Shown: positions 1 through 7,382, counted from the first letter of the stretch. The stretch is DNA of 18,582 bases from DASZHJ01 sp035541215 (GCA_035541215.1 DATKNV010000168.1:1-18582); one strand, 5' to 3'. The notes: generated from the sequence alone by a model not told the origin. Made by a program: numbers and translations.

Positions 1-126
1 GCCGTTCTGCGACAGGAGTCTCCGGGAAGCTGCGTCGATCCGCTGGGCACGAGCCGCATCGACTTCCATACGAGCCTAGTCGCGGAGATGACGACCTTCT
101 TCCGGCGGAGCCTGGACGTTCAATAG
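1..126 (+). CDS. C-terminal fragment of an unidentified protein (gene begins outside the window)
   Basis: Frame 1 is open from the first base to a TAG stop at 124-126, giving 41 codons with about three quarters G or C in the third position, like the real genes nearby. The tail includes DPLGTSRIDFHTSL and an amphipathic end with TTFFRRSLDVQ. It runs tail-to-tail into the TVP38-like gene, whose stop is only 8 bases away, a spacing typical of real convergent genes in this window. I do not recognise the family. The terminal FFRRSL resembles the last helix of some alpha/beta hydrolases, but that is too little to name it. Confidence 0.5.
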   Translation, partial: AVLRQESPGSCVDPLGTSRIDFHTSLVAEMTTFFRRSLDVQ

Positions 127-134
127 CTGCTCGC

Positions 135-779
135 TCAGCCCCTTCGCCGCAGCAGCCGCGGCAGGAAGATCGAGATCGCAAGCACCACGGCCCCGATCAT
201 CGTCGGCGGCACCCAATTGGCGCCGCCGGAGAGCACCTCGTTGCCGGCGGCGCCGAACTCGACATAGGCGACCGTCATGGGGATCTGCCCGAGGATCGTG
301 CCGAGCGTGTAATCCCCCAGAGAAAGCCGCGTGAGGCCGAGGCCGTAATTGGTGAGAGGGTGCGGCAGCATCGGGATCAAGCGCACCATCGCGACGGAGC
401 GCCAGCCGCCTGCCTCGGCCTTGACGAGGAGCGGCCCGAGCCGCGGCAGGGTCTCGGGCTCGATCAGGCCGCTGTTGACGTAGCGCGCGAGGAGAAATCC
501 CCCGAGCGCGCCGACGGTGCTCCCGACCGTCGCCCAGAAGAGACCGCCGGCGACGCCGAAGAGGAGACCCGCCGCGATCGAGAGCAGCGTGCGCGGCACG
601 AAGACAATGCTCGCCGCGAGATGCGCGAGGACGAAAATCAGGGGCGCCATCGGCGCCTCGGCGATCGCGTCCTTGATCGCGCCGGGGCTCAAGGCGCTGC
701 GATGCGTCAATACCCACACGACGCCGGCAAGGACGAGCGCCGCCAGCAGCACCCGCCCGGCGAGACGGAGCGTCCTCAT
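135..779 (-). CDS. TVP38/TMEM64 family (DedA-like, SNARE-associated domain) inner-membrane protein
   Basis: A 214-residue integral membrane protein. Hydrophobic segments lie at about residues 7-25, 45-70, 75-100, 160-180 and 190-207. The central block has the glycine-rich pattern of the VTT/SNARE-associated domain (LLFGVAGGLFWATVGS, then GALGGFLLARYV at 90-101) and the MVRLIPMLPHPLTNYG stretch at 131-146, where family members carry a conserved Arg-Pro re-entrant region. Known relatives act as lipid scramblases or transporters; the substrate here is unknown. The ATG at 779 is chosen because it forms a 4-bp ATGA overlap with the stop of the upstream glycosyltransferase, implying translational coupling. 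An in-frame ATG 60 bases upstream would overlap that gene by 64 bp and is unlikely. The pairing suggests a role in envelope lipid or polyprenyl-linked sugar handling (inference). Confidence 0.85.
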   Translation of the reverse strand: MRTLRLAGRVLLAALVLAGVVWVLTHRSALSPGAIKDAIAEAPMAPLIFVLAHLAASIVFVPRTLLSIAAGLLFGVAGGLFWATVGSTVGALGGFLLARYVNSGLIEPETLPRLGPLLVKAEAGGWRSVAMVRLIPMLPHPLTNYGLGLTRLSLGDYTLGTILGQIPMTVAYVEFGAAGNEVLSGGANWVPPTMIGAVVLAISIFLPRLLRRRG

Positions 780-1510
780 GGCGGCGGCGCGTCCGCCTCG
801 TCGAGGAGCACGGGGTTCTTCGCGCGGCGCATCAGCCACATCACTCCCAGGAGATCGACGATCCCGACCCAGAGCCGGTCGAAGACGCCGTAATTCGAGC
901 GGCCGCGCTCGCGCGGGCGGTGATTGACCTCGACGGAGACGGTGCTGCCGCCCTGGCGCCGCACCAGCGCCGGAAGGAAACGATGCATGTGATCGAAGGC
1001 CGGCAGATCCAGGAAGAGATCGCGGCGGAAGAGCTTGAGCCCGCAGCCGGTATCGGGGGTGGCGTCCCTGAGGAGCCGGCGCCGGACGCCGTTGGCGATG
1101 CGCGAGGACATGCGCTTGACCCAGCTATCGCGGCGCCTGCGCCGGTGTCCCGCTACGAGAAGCGGCGGGGCGAGAGGCGCCGCGCGCGCGATCTCCCAGA
1201 GCCGCGGAATGTCCGCGGGATCGTTCTGTCCGTCGGCATCGAGCGTCGCGATCCAGGCGGCGCCTGCGGCCTTGACGCCCGTGCGGATCGCCATGCTCTG
1301 GCCCGTGCTCGCGCGGTGCCGGAGGAGACGCAGCCGCGGAAACTCCGCCGCAAGGCCGCGCGCCACCGCCGCGGTCTCGTCGCTGCTGCCGTCGTCGACG
1401 TAGACGATCTCGTAGTCGAGCCGCCCGTCGAGCGCGCGGCGGATTTCCGCCACCAGAGGCGCCACGTTGGGCGCCTCGTTGCGCGCGGGTATCACCACCG
1501 AAAGTTCCAT
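776..1510 (-). CDS. Family 2 glycosyltransferase, dolichol/polyprenyl-phosphate sugar synthase type
   Basis: 244 residues with a GT-A fold. The N-terminus MELSVVIPARNEAPNV is the classic GT2 opening. The nucleotide-sugar binding motif DDGSSDET is at 39-46, and the metal-binding DADGQNDP (DxD-like) at 91-98. A later RERGRSNYG matches the conserved RxxGxSxYG of DPM1-type enzymes. Unlike GtrB/ArnC-type enzymes it lacks two clear C-terminal membrane helices, although the tail FDRLWVGIVDLLGVMWLM is hydrophobic and could anchor it. By family, it would move a sugar from a nucleotide donor to a polyprenyl phosphate or lipid acceptor on the cytoplasmic face. It is the first gene of a two-gene operon and its stop overlaps the TVP38-like start. 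The Shine-Dalgarno upstream is weak (GGATGA). Confidence 0.85.
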   Translation of the reverse strand: MELSVVIPARNEAPNVAPLVAEIRRALDGRLDYEIVYVDDGSSDETAAVARGLAAEFPRLRLLRHRASTGQSMAIRTGVKAAGAAWIATLDADGQNDPADIPRLWEIARAAPLAPPLLVAGHRRRRRDSWVKRMSSRIANGVRRRLLRDATPDTGCGLKLFRRDLFLDLPAFDHMHRFLPALVRRQGGSTVSVEVNHRPRERGRSNYGVFDRLWVGIVDLLGVMWLMRRAKNPVLLDEADAPPP

Positions 1511-1708
1511 TCATCCGCTGCTAGGCCAGGGTCCCCCCGAGGGGCGGCGGTGTAGCACGATTCCCAGGATAGGGCCAAATTGCAGCCCTATGAACCGCTT
1601 CGCCCCGCCCGCCGAGGCCGCTGGTGACAGGCTGCGGTCCTGGTCGCTACTCTCTGCGCCGGCGGCCGGGGTTGGGCTGTCGGAAGGAAGCGCGCTGCGG
1701 AGGTTTTC
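1511..1708. other. Divergent intergenic region between the glycosyltransferase and the zinc-ribbon gene
   Basis: About 200 bases separate two divergent starts. Promoters for both directions should lie here, but I see no convincing -35/-10 pair or repeat. The only clear signal is a GGAGG ribosome-binding site at about 1698-1702 for the plus-strand gene. Confidence 0.4.
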
Positions 1709-1957
1709 ATGACGAAGTCCCACTCGAAGGAGCCGGTTGCCGGCATCAAGCTCGAGAAGTCGGTGGCCGATCGCCTCGATCCCAAGCGCGTCTACAATCC
1801 GCCGAAGCCCGCGGAGGTCGAAGGACAGTTCAAGTACAACGCCTTCATCACCTGCCCCTATTGTGGGATGCACTTCCACGCGAGCCTCGACACCGACGTC
1901 TACACCGTCGTGCGCTGCCCGAGCTGCGGCCAGGTGAGCCTCTCGGTCGGGACTTGA
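1709..1957 (+). CDS. Small zinc-ribbon protein of unknown function
   Basis: 82 residues. Two knuckles, CPYC (C49, C52) and CPSC (C70, C73), are separated by 17 residues, a classic four-cysteine zinc ribbon (rubredoxin-like spacing). H55 and H57 follow the first knuckle. The N-terminal 45 residues are basic and proline-rich (KRVYNPPKPAEVEGQ), without a signal peptide. It starts at an ATG preceded by GGAGG at a good distance. The layout resembles the CPYCG motif of complex I accessory zinc proteins (zf-CHCC, NDUFS6-like), but the cysteine spacing does not fit that family, so I do not assign it. It ends 13 bp from the convergent hemF stop with no obvious terminator between. Confidence 0.75.
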   Translation: MTKSHSKEPVAGIKLEKSVADRLDPKRVYNPPKPAEVEGQFKYNAFITCPYCGMHFHASLDTDVYTVVRCPSCGQVSLSVGT

Positions 1958-1970
1958 GCGAAAGCGCGCG

Positions 1971-2816
1971 TCAGGGCCACATCACCTCCGGCGGCAGCGA
2001 CATCAGGATCGCCTCGGTATTGCCGCCGGTCTTGAGGCCGAAGAGCGTGCCGCGGTCGTAGAGCAGGTTGAACTCGACGTAGCGGCCGCGCTTGACGAGC
2101 TGGGCGCGGCGCTCCTCCTCCGTCCAGTGCCTGCGGAAATGCCGGCGCACCAGCGCCGGATAGATCGCGAGGAAGGCCTCCCCGACCCCGCGGGTGAAGC
2201 GGAAGTCGCGCTCGAAATCGCCGGTGTCGTGATAGTCGAAGAAGATGCCGCCGACGCCGCGCGCCTCGTTCCGGTGCGGCAGGAAGAAATACCGGTCGCA
2301 CCATTCCTTGAAGCGCGGGTAGTAGCCCCTATCCTCGGCATCGCAGGCGGATTTGAGCGCGGCGTGGAAATCGGCGGTGTCCCGCTCCACCGGGAAGACT
2401 GGCGTCAGGTCGGCGCCGCCGCCGAACCAGGCCTTGGTCGTGACGATGTGCCGCGTGTTCATGTGCGCGGCGGGGACGTGCGGCGAGCGCGGGTGGATCA
2501 CGACGGAAATCCCGCTCGCCCAGAAGCGCGGGTCTTCGTCGGCGCCGGGGATTTGCTTGCGGAACTCCGGCGAGAACTCGCCGTGGACGGTCGAGACGTT
2601 GACGCCGGCCTTCTCGAAGACGCGGCCCCTGAGGACCGCCGTGGTTCCGCCGCCGCCGCCGGGGCGGGTCCAGCCCTTGCGCTCGAAGCGCCCGGCCGGA
2701 CCCTCGCCCGCCCGCTCGGCCGCCAGCTCGTTTTCGACGGATTCGAGCGCGGCGGTCAGGCGGTCGCGGAGGCTCTCGAACCACTCGCTCGCGGCTCGCT
2801 TCCGGGCTTCGGCGGT
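1971..2816 (-). CDS. hemF: Oxygen-dependent coproporphyrinogen III oxidase (coordinates exclude the GTG start codon at 2817-2819)
   Basis: HemF oxidatively decarboxylates two propionates of coproporphyrinogen III to give protoporphyrinogen IX, using O2, in the cytoplasm. The 282-residue product carries the family hallmarks: MNTRH at 120-124, WFGGGADLTP at 131-140, CDRYFFLPHRNEARGVGG at 174-191 followed by IFFDYHD, RGRYVEFNLLYDRGT at 244-258, and FGLKTGGNTEAILMS at 260-274. It ends right after SLPPEVMWP, as shorter alphaproteobacterial versions do, so it is complete. The start is GTG at 2819-2817, whose last bases overlap the trmL stop (GTGA, 4 bp), so translation should be coupled to trmL. 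The true coding span is 1971-2819. Haem synthesis beside the bc1 operon makes physiological sense, as petB and petC products need haem. Confidence 0.97.
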   Translation of the reverse strand, partial: TAEARKRAASEWFESLRDRLTAALESVENELAAERAGEGPAGRFERKGWTRPGGGGGTTAVLRGRVFEKAGVNVSTVHGEFSPEFRKQIPGADEDPRFWASGISVVIHPRSPHVPAAHMNTRHIVTTKAWFGGGADLTPVFPVERDTADFHAALKSACDAEDRGYYPRFKEWCDRYFFLPHRNEARGVGGIFFDYHDTGDFERDFRFTRGVGEAFLAIYPALVRRHFRRHWTEEERRAQLVKRGRYVEFNLLYDRGTLFGLKTGGNTEAILMSLPPEVMWP

Positions 2817-3283
2817 CACGTCCTCGTCTCCTCCGGCAGGAGCCCCGTCTGGCGGAGCGCCTCGCTCAGCACGATCGCCGCGGCGAGCGCCACGTTGAGC
2901 GAGCGCAGGCCCTGGCGCAGCGGAATTCTCACGCGCGCATCGGCCGCTGCGTGGACCTCCTCCGGCACCCCCGCCGATTCGCGTCCCACCAGCAGAATAT
3001 CGTCGGGCTCGAACACGAAGCGATGGTAGAGCAGGGGGGCTTGGGTCGTCAGCAGGATGAGCCGGGACTTGCGCGGGCGGGCGCTTTGAAACACTTCCCA
3101 GGAGGCATGCCGCGTCAGATCCAGGCTCCGGACATAGTCCATCCCCGCGCGTTTCAGCCGGCGGTCGCTCAGCAGGAAGCCCGCGGGCTCGATGATGTCG
3201 AGGGGCACCCCGAAACAGGCCGCAAGACGCATCAGCGTCCCGGTGTTCTGCGGAATATCCGGCTGGTAGAGCGCGAGGCGCAT
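2816..3283 (-). CDS. trmL: tRNA (cytidine(34)-2'-O)-methyltransferase, SPOUT family
   Basis: A 155-residue protein, the standard TrmL length. It 2'-O-methylates the wobble base of tRNA-Leu isoacceptors using S-adenosylmethionine. Visible SPOUT motifs are QPDIPQNTGTLMRLAA from residue 7, LLVGRESAGVPEEV at 97-110 (motif 2), and IPLRQGLRSLNVALAAAIVLSE at the knot-forming C-terminus (motif 3). The ATG at 3283 is chosen over an upstream in-frame start at 3409 because it is preceded by a strong AGGAGG (plus-strand 3294-3299) and gives the expected N-terminus. It overlaps hemF by 4 bp in a two-gene operon, divergent from petABC. Confidence 0.95.
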   Translation of the reverse strand: MRLALYQPDIPQNTGTLMRLAACFGVPLDIIEPAGFLLSDRRLKRAGMDYVRSLDLTRHASWEVFQSARPRKSRLILLTTQAPLLYHRFVFEPDDILLVGRESAGVPEEVHAAADARVRIPLRQGLRSLNVALAAAIVLSEALRQTGLLPEETRT

Positions 3284-3293
3284 GCGACGGCGG

Positions 3294-3299
3294 CCTCCT
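3294..3299 (-). promoter_or_regulatory. Ribosome-binding site deciding the trmL start
   Basis: AGGAGG on the minus strand, about 10 bases before the ATG at 3283. It supports that start over the longer open frame that runs upstream to 3409. Confidence 0.75.
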
Positions 3300-3337
3300 A
3301 CGGTGATTTTGTCGCGGAAACCCAGGCGTTTCCCGCT

Positions 3338-3366
3338 TTGCAAGCCTTCGCCCGATCGATTATACC
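3338..3366 (+). promoter_or_regulatory. Candidate sigma-70-type promoter for petABC
   Basis: TTGCAA at 3338-3343 and TATACC at 3361-3366 are separated by exactly 17 bases; each matches its consensus at four of six positions. It lies in the divergent trmL/petA gap and would give a leader of about 145 bases containing two GC-rich hairpins. Prediction only. Confidence 0.35.
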
Positions 3367-3431
3367 GAGACCCGCCGCGACGCACCGATCGCGCGCACGC
3401 GCGGTCCATTCTGCGGCAGGATGTCGCATGG

Positions 3432-3495
3432 GCCGGGCGGGCCCGGCATTTAGGGTGCGGCGGGATTTTCTCGGCCCGGCAGAGCCCTGCCGGGC
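3432..3495 (+). promoter_or_regulatory. Pair of GC-rich hairpins in the petABC leader
   Basis: Hairpin A is GCCGGGC (3432-3438) with GCCCGGC (3441-3447). Hairpin B is a perfect 9-bp stem, GCCCGGCAG (3474-3482) with CTGCCGGGC (3487-3495), loop AGCC. The arms share a core, so 3432-3438 could instead pair with 3474-3480, and 3441-3447 with 3489-3495. Hairpin B ends about 25 bases before the preferred petA start. There is no U-run, so it is not a standard terminator. Confidence 0.4.
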
Positions 3496-3519
3496 GCCCA
3501 AGGGATGAGGTGGTGGGAG

Positions 3520-4176
3520 ATGGCGGAGACCGCGCAGGCCAAACCGATGGGCGCGCATGGGGGCGGCGAGGGGACGCGACGCGACTTCCTCGTCCTGACG
3601 GCTTCCGCGCTCGGCGCGGTAGGAACCGCGGCCGTTGCCTGGCCCTTGATCGCCAGCATGAACCCCGCGGCCGACACTTTGGCCGCGGGCGCTCCGATCG
3701 ACGTCGACATCTCCAAGGTGGCGCCGGGCATGAGCATCCGCGTGCTCTGGCGCAGCCGCCCGATCTTCATCGTGCGCCGCACGCCCGAGGAGCTGAAGCA
3801 GCTCGAGAGCGGCAAAGACAATGCTGAGCTCAGCGATCCCGATTCGAAGGCGTTGCAGCAGGCGGACTACGCACGGAACTGGCACCGCTCGATCAAGCCG
3901 GAGATCCTGGTCCTCGTGGGCATCTGCACCCATCTCGGCTGCATTCCGAGCTTCGCGCCGCAGCCCGGCAACACGCCCGTCGAGAATTGGGAGGGCGGCT
4001 TCTTCTGCCCCTGCCACGGCTCGAAATACGATCTCTCGGGCCGTGTCTTCCGCGGCGTGCCGGCGCCGCTCAACCTGCCGGTGCCGCCCTACAATTTCGT
4101 CAGCGACACCGTGATCCGCATCGGCGAGAACCCCAAGGGCTCCGACTTCGATCTGAGCTCGGTCGAGCAGCTCTAG
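3520..4176 (+). CDS. petA: Rieske iron-sulfur subunit of ubiquinol-cytochrome c reductase
   Basis: The 218-residue Rieske protein takes one electron from ubiquinol at the Qo site and passes it to cytochrome c1. A twin-arginine signal-anchor is visible: TRRDFLVLTA at 19-28, then one hydrophobic helix to about residue 46. The [2Fe-2S] ligands are in CTHLGC (C136, H138, with C141 as a disulfide cysteine) and CPCHGSKYDLSGRV (C163, H166, with C165 as disulfide). The hinge and C-terminal basal domain look complete. The ATG at 3520 (MAETAQ) is preferred; another in-frame ATG at 3505 would add five residues and is preceded by AAGGG, so it cannot be excluded. petB follows 10 bases later, making a standard alphaproteobacterial petABC operon. 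Confidence 0.97.
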   Translation: MAETAQAKPMGAHGGGEGTRRDFLVLTASALGAVGTAAVAWPLIASMNPAADTLAAGAPIDVDISKVAPGMSIRVLWRSRPIFIVRRTPEELKQLESGKDNAELSDPDSKALQQADYARNWHRSIKPEILVLVGICTHLGCIPSFAPQPGNTPVENWEGGFFCPCHGSKYDLSGRVFRGVPAPLNLPVPPYNFVSDTVIRIGENPKGSDFDLSSVEQL

Positions 4177-4186
4177 GAGCTCCGCC

Positions 4187-5434
4187 ATGGCCGCCCCACG
4201 CACGCAGAACCGCATCATCCGCTGGATCGATTACCGGCTGCCGGTCTTCTCCTATCTCGAGCACGAGCTGCACGAGTATCCGACGCCGCGCAATCTCAGC
4301 TACTGGTGGAATTTCGGCTCCCTCGCGGGCTTCATGCTCGTGACCATGATCGTCACGGGCATCTTCCTCGCGATGTACTACACGCCCAACGTGGACATGG
4401 CCTTCGACAGCGTCGAGCGCATCCGGCGCGACGTGAATTACGGCTGGCTCATCCAGTTCATCCACATGAACGGGGCGTCGTTCTTCTTCATCGTGACCTA
4501 CATCCACGTCTTCCGCGGGCTCTACTACGGCTCCTACAAGAACCCGCGCGAGCTCCTGTGGATTCTCGGCGTGATCATCCTGCTGCTGATGATGGCGACC
4601 GCCTTCATGGGCTACGTGCTGCCCTGGGGCCAGATGAGCTTCTGGGGTGCGACCGTCATCACCAACCTGTTCTCCGCGATCCCCAAGGTCGGCAACGCCA
4701 TCGTGACCTGGCTCTGGGGTGGCTATGCGGTCGGCAATCCCACGCTCAACCGCTTCTACTCGCTGCACTACCTCTTGCCCTTCGTCATCGTGGCGGTGGT
4801 GATGCTGCACGTGATCGCGCTGCACCAGCACGGCTCGAACAATCCGCTGGGCATCGACCGCAAGGGGCCGCAGGACAGCATCCCCTTCCATCCCTACTAC
4901 ACGATCAAGGACATGTTCGGCCTGGGCGTGTTCCTGATCGCCTATGCCGGCTTCATCTTCTTCCTGCCGAACTTCCTCGGCGATCCCCAGAACTACATCC
5001 CCGCCAATCCGCTGGTGACGCCGCCGGAGATCGTGCCGGAATGGTACTTCCTGCCCTTCTACGCGATCCTGCGCTCGGTGCCGGACATCTGGTTCATCCC
5101 CTCGAAGCTCGCGGGCGTGATCTGCCTCTTCGGCTCGATCGGCGTGCTCTTCATCCTGCCCTGGCTCGATACCTCCCCGGTCAGGAGCGCGCGCTTCCGG
5201 CCGATCTACAAGTGGTTCTTCCTCGTCCTGGTGGTGGACGTGGTTGCGCTCGGCGTTTGCGGCGCGCACCGTCCCGAGGGGACCTACATCGTGATCGGCC
5301 GCATCGCGACCCTCTACTACTTCTTCCACTTCCTCATCCTGCTGCCGCTGCTCGGCAAGATGGAGCGGCCCCGGCCGCTCCCCGCCAGCATCGGCGCCGC
5401 CGTCCTAAAGGGCGGCGCGGTTTCCGCGGAGTAG
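4187..5434 (+). CDS. petB: Cytochrome b subunit of the bc1 complex
   Basis: A 415-residue multi-span quinol oxidase core subunit. The four haem b axial histidines are H93, H107, H194 and H208, in two pairs each 14 residues apart, as expected for the bL and bH haems. The Qo-site PEWY motif is at 284-287, within EIVPEWYFLPFYAILR. Hydrophobic helices cover the protein, including a C-terminal helix around TLYYFFHFLILLPLL, consistent with the eight-helix mitochondrial/alphaproteobacterial form rather than the split b6f form. RBS AGGAG lies just upstream, overlapping the petA stop region. petC begins 5 bases after the stop. Confidence 0.98.
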   Translation: MAAPRTQNRIIRWIDYRLPVFSYLEHELHEYPTPRNLSYWWNFGSLAGFMLVTMIVTGIFLAMYYTPNVDMAFDSVERIRRDVNYGWLIQFIHMNGASFFFIVTYIHVFRGLYYGSYKNPRELLWILGVIILLLMMATAFMGYVLPWGQMSFWGATVITNLFSAIPKVGNAIVTWLWGGYAVGNPTLNRFYSLHYLLPFVIVAVVMLHVIALHQHGSNNPLGIDRKGPQDSIPFHPYYTIKDMFGLGVFLIAYAGFIFFLPNFLGDPQNYIPANPLVTPPEIVPEWYFLPFYAILRSVPDIWFIPSKLAGVICLFGSIGVLFILPWLDTSPVRSARFRPIYKWFFLVLVVDVVALGVCGAHRPEGTYIVIGRIATLYYFFHFLILLPLLGKMERPRPLPASIGAAVLKGGAVSAE

Positions 5435-5439
5435 GGCCG

Positions 5440-6225
5440 ATGCGCAAGATTTTCCTGGCGGCGGGATTGGCGGGCCTGGTCTCCCTCGGCGCGGCGGGGC
5501 CGGCGCCGGCGGCGGAGGAGTCGATCGCGCTGCCGACACAGGCTTGGTCCTTCGACGGCGTCTTCGGGACCTTCGACCGCGCCGCGGCGCAGCGCGGGTT
5601 CCAGGTCTATCACGACATCTGCGCCAAGTGTCACTCGCTCGACCTGATCGCCTACCGCAATCTAGAGGAGCTCGGCTTCAGCGCGGAGCAGGTGAAGGCG
5701 ATCGCCGCCGGCGATCAGGTCGTCGACCGCGACGACCGCGGGATGCCCGTCACGGACGACAGCGGCAAGATCGTGATGCGGCCGGGCCGGCCCTCCGACC
5801 GCTTCGCCCAGCCCGACAAGGCCGTGACCTCCGCGCTGCCCGCGGTGCCGCCGGACCTCTCGCTGGTCGCGCGGGCGCGCGAGGACGGCGAGAACTATGT
5901 CTTCGCGCTGCTCGCGAAGGGCTACGACACGCCGCCCGCGGACTGGGATCCCTCGGCGATCTACAACAAGTATTTCCCGGGCCATCGCATCGGGATGCCG
6001 CCGCCGCTCACGGACAATGCCGTGACATATGCCGACGGCACCGCTGCGACCCTCGATCAGGAGGTCCGGGACGTCGTCAATTTCCTCGAATGGACGGCGG
6101 ATCCCAACCTCGAGGAGCGCCACCGCACCGGGCTCAAGGTGATCCTCTTCCTGATCGCCATGACCCTCGTCCTCTACGCCGCCAAGCGCCGCGTCTGGTC
6201 CGACGTCCACAAGGACGAGCACTGA
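5440..6225 (+). CDS. petC: Cytochrome c1 subunit of the bc1 complex
   Basis: 261 residues. A Sec signal peptide spans residues 1 to about 25 (MRKIFLAAGLAGLVSLG, then cleavage near APAAEE). The haem-binding CxxCH is CAKCH (C61, C64, H65), and the distal methionine ligand is M186 in FPGHRIGMPPPL. A single C-terminal membrane anchor is at about 232-248 (LKVILFLIAMTLVLYAA), followed by a positive cytoplasmic tail. It carries electrons from the Rieske centre to soluble or membrane cytochrome c in the periplasm. The start is the ATG 5 bases after petB. A much longer open frame extends upstream antiparallel to sense inside petB, but that part is a frame shadow. Confidence 0.97.
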   Translation: MRKIFLAAGLAGLVSLGAAGPAPAAEESIALPTQAWSFDGVFGTFDRAAAQRGFQVYHDICAKCHSLDLIAYRNLEELGFSAEQVKAIAAGDQVVDRDDRGMPVTDDSGKIVMRPGRPSDRFAQPDKAVTSALPAVPPDLSLVARAREDGENYVFALLAKGYDTPPADWDPSAIYNKYFPGHRIGMPPPLTDNAVTYADGTAATLDQEVRDVVNFLEWTADPNLEERHRTGLKVILFLIAMTLVLYAAKRRVWSDVHKDEH

Positions 6226-6238
6226 TAAACGGAATCGA

Positions 6239-6328
6239 TCTGCGTCCACCGCGAAACCTCTGCGTCCTCTGCGCGAAAAAGACCTGACCAGCGCGCAGAG
6301 GGCGCAGAGGTTTCGCGGAGGACGCAGA
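6239..6328. terminator. 37-bp-arm inverted repeat between petC and the convergent hydrolase gene; likely bidirectional terminator or dispersed repeat
   Basis: The left arm 6239-6275 and right arm 6292-6328 are reverse complements over 37 bases with two differences, one of which is a G-U wobble in RNA. A 16-base loop, beginning with five A's, separates them. It sits 14 bases after the petC stop and 25 bases before the end of the minus-strand gene. The arms are built from repeated CTCTGCG/CGCAGAG units, a pattern I know from intergenic repeats in many environmental bacterial genomes. The long stem would block or punctuate both transcripts. Confidence 0.7.
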
Positions 6329-6353
6329 GAAATTTATCTTCTCCATTGCCGCC

Positions 6354-7316
6354 TCAGTCCGCCTTTCCCTTGAGCGTCCTCGCGAAGAAGGCGGCGATGC
6401 GCTCCTTGCTGTCGGCCCAGGCGGCGGGATCGCCGCCGGTGGTGGCGCCGTGGCGGTCGGGCGCATTGAGGTTCCGCCGGTTCGGATTGAAGTAGACCCG
6501 CGCGGCGCTGTCGAAGGAATGCCGCGCGCCGGCATAGACCACGATATCGACCGTGAGGCCCGCCTCGTGCGAGCGCTCCGCGAGCGCCTGGCAATCCCTT
6601 GCGGGCGTCCAGTCGTCCTTCTCGCCGACGAGGATGAGGAGCGGTCCGATGGGACGGTAGAGGCCGTCATAGGCGAGGACCGGCCCGTGGTCCCCGAGCT
6701 CGCGCTTGACGGACCAGAGGCCGTAGCGGTCGCCGCAGCCGGGATAGAGCGCAATCCCCGCGGCGAAGCCCTTGCGCTTCTCGGCCACGAGGAGCCCCTG
6801 AGCCGTCGCGGGCTCGACCATCGCCTCGAGCGTGCTGCTGCCGCCATGCGAGCCGCCCATGACGCCGACATGCGCGCCATCGACGAAGGGCTGCGCGCGC
6901 AGATAGGCGAGCGCGGCGTAAGCGTCGTACATGCGCTGGATCGGGTAGGTCCTGCGCATCTGCTCGACGGGCGTGTCGAGGGGCGCCGTGCAGACGCCCT
7001 CGGGGAAGCCGCGGGTCGAGAAGCTGTCGGGCAGGATGACGACGTAGCCCATTTGCGTCAGAAAATCCGCCCAGCGCCGCGGCGCGCCGCTGGAGCGTGC
7101 TCCGAGGCCGCTGCAGTCGTGCAGCATCACGATGGCGGGGAAGGGGCCGCTGCCGTCGGGCTTCAGGACCGTCGCCGGGATCTGCTCCGTCCCGCCGTCG
7201 CGCTTTTGCGTCTCGAGCGTCACCGCCCAGCCCGTGACGTCCGCCCGGGCGCTCGCGACCGCCGCGCCCGCGAGCAGCGCCGCCGACAGGAATACGCGTG
7301 CAATGTTCCCGACCAT
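6354..7316 (-). CDS. Secreted dienelactone hydrolase-like alpha/beta hydrolase
   Basis: 320 residues. A Sec signal peptide (residues 1 to about 25, MVGNIARVFLSAALLAG to ASARA) places it in the periplasm. The alpha/beta-hydrolase landmarks are an oxyanion-loop HDCSGLG at 66-72, the nucleophile elbow GGSHGG (S156), an acid in GEKDDWTP (D234 or D235) and histidine in AGARHSFD (H266). Serine replaces the catalytic cysteine of classical dienelactone hydrolases. The substrate is unknown; an ester, lactone or peptide-like substrate is possible. The ATG at 7316 is chosen for its signal peptide and GAGG ribosome-binding site. It is convergent with petC and divergent from mtnP. Confidence 0.85.
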   Translation of the reverse strand: MVGNIARVFLSAALLAGAAVASARADVTGWAVTLETQKRDGGTEQIPATVLKPDGSGPFPAIVMLHDCSGLGARSSGAPRRWADFLTQMGYVVILPDSFSTRGFPEGVCTAPLDTPVEQMRRTYPIQRMYDAYAALAYLRAQPFVDGAHVGVMGGSHGGSSTLEAMVEPATAQGLLVAEKRKGFAAGIALYPGCGDRYGLWSVKRELGDHGPVLAYDGLYRPIGPLLILVGEKDDWTPARDCQALAERSHEAGLTVDIVVYAGARHSFDSAARVYFNPNRRNLNAPDRHGATTGGDPAAWADSKERIAAFFARTLKGKAD

Positions 7317-7382
7317 GCCGTCCTCGCTTCCGGGGCGGCGGATCGTGGCACGGCTGGCCCTCGGCGTCACCGGCGGAAATCT

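Noticed and set aside
2127..3029. 300-residue plus-strand frame opposite hemF and trmL
   Set aside because: Covers two confidently identified genes on the other strand and shows no domain.
4100..5329. A 409-residue minus-strand open frame opposite petB
   Set aside because: It lies entirely antisense to a certain cytochrome b gene, is dominated by Asp, Glu, His and Arg as expected for a GC-rich antisense frame, and has no recognisable domain.
4306..5439. Long upstream extension of the cytochrome c1 frame through petB
   Set aside because: A frame shadow of petB; the true petC start at 5440 has a signal peptide and correct operon spacing.
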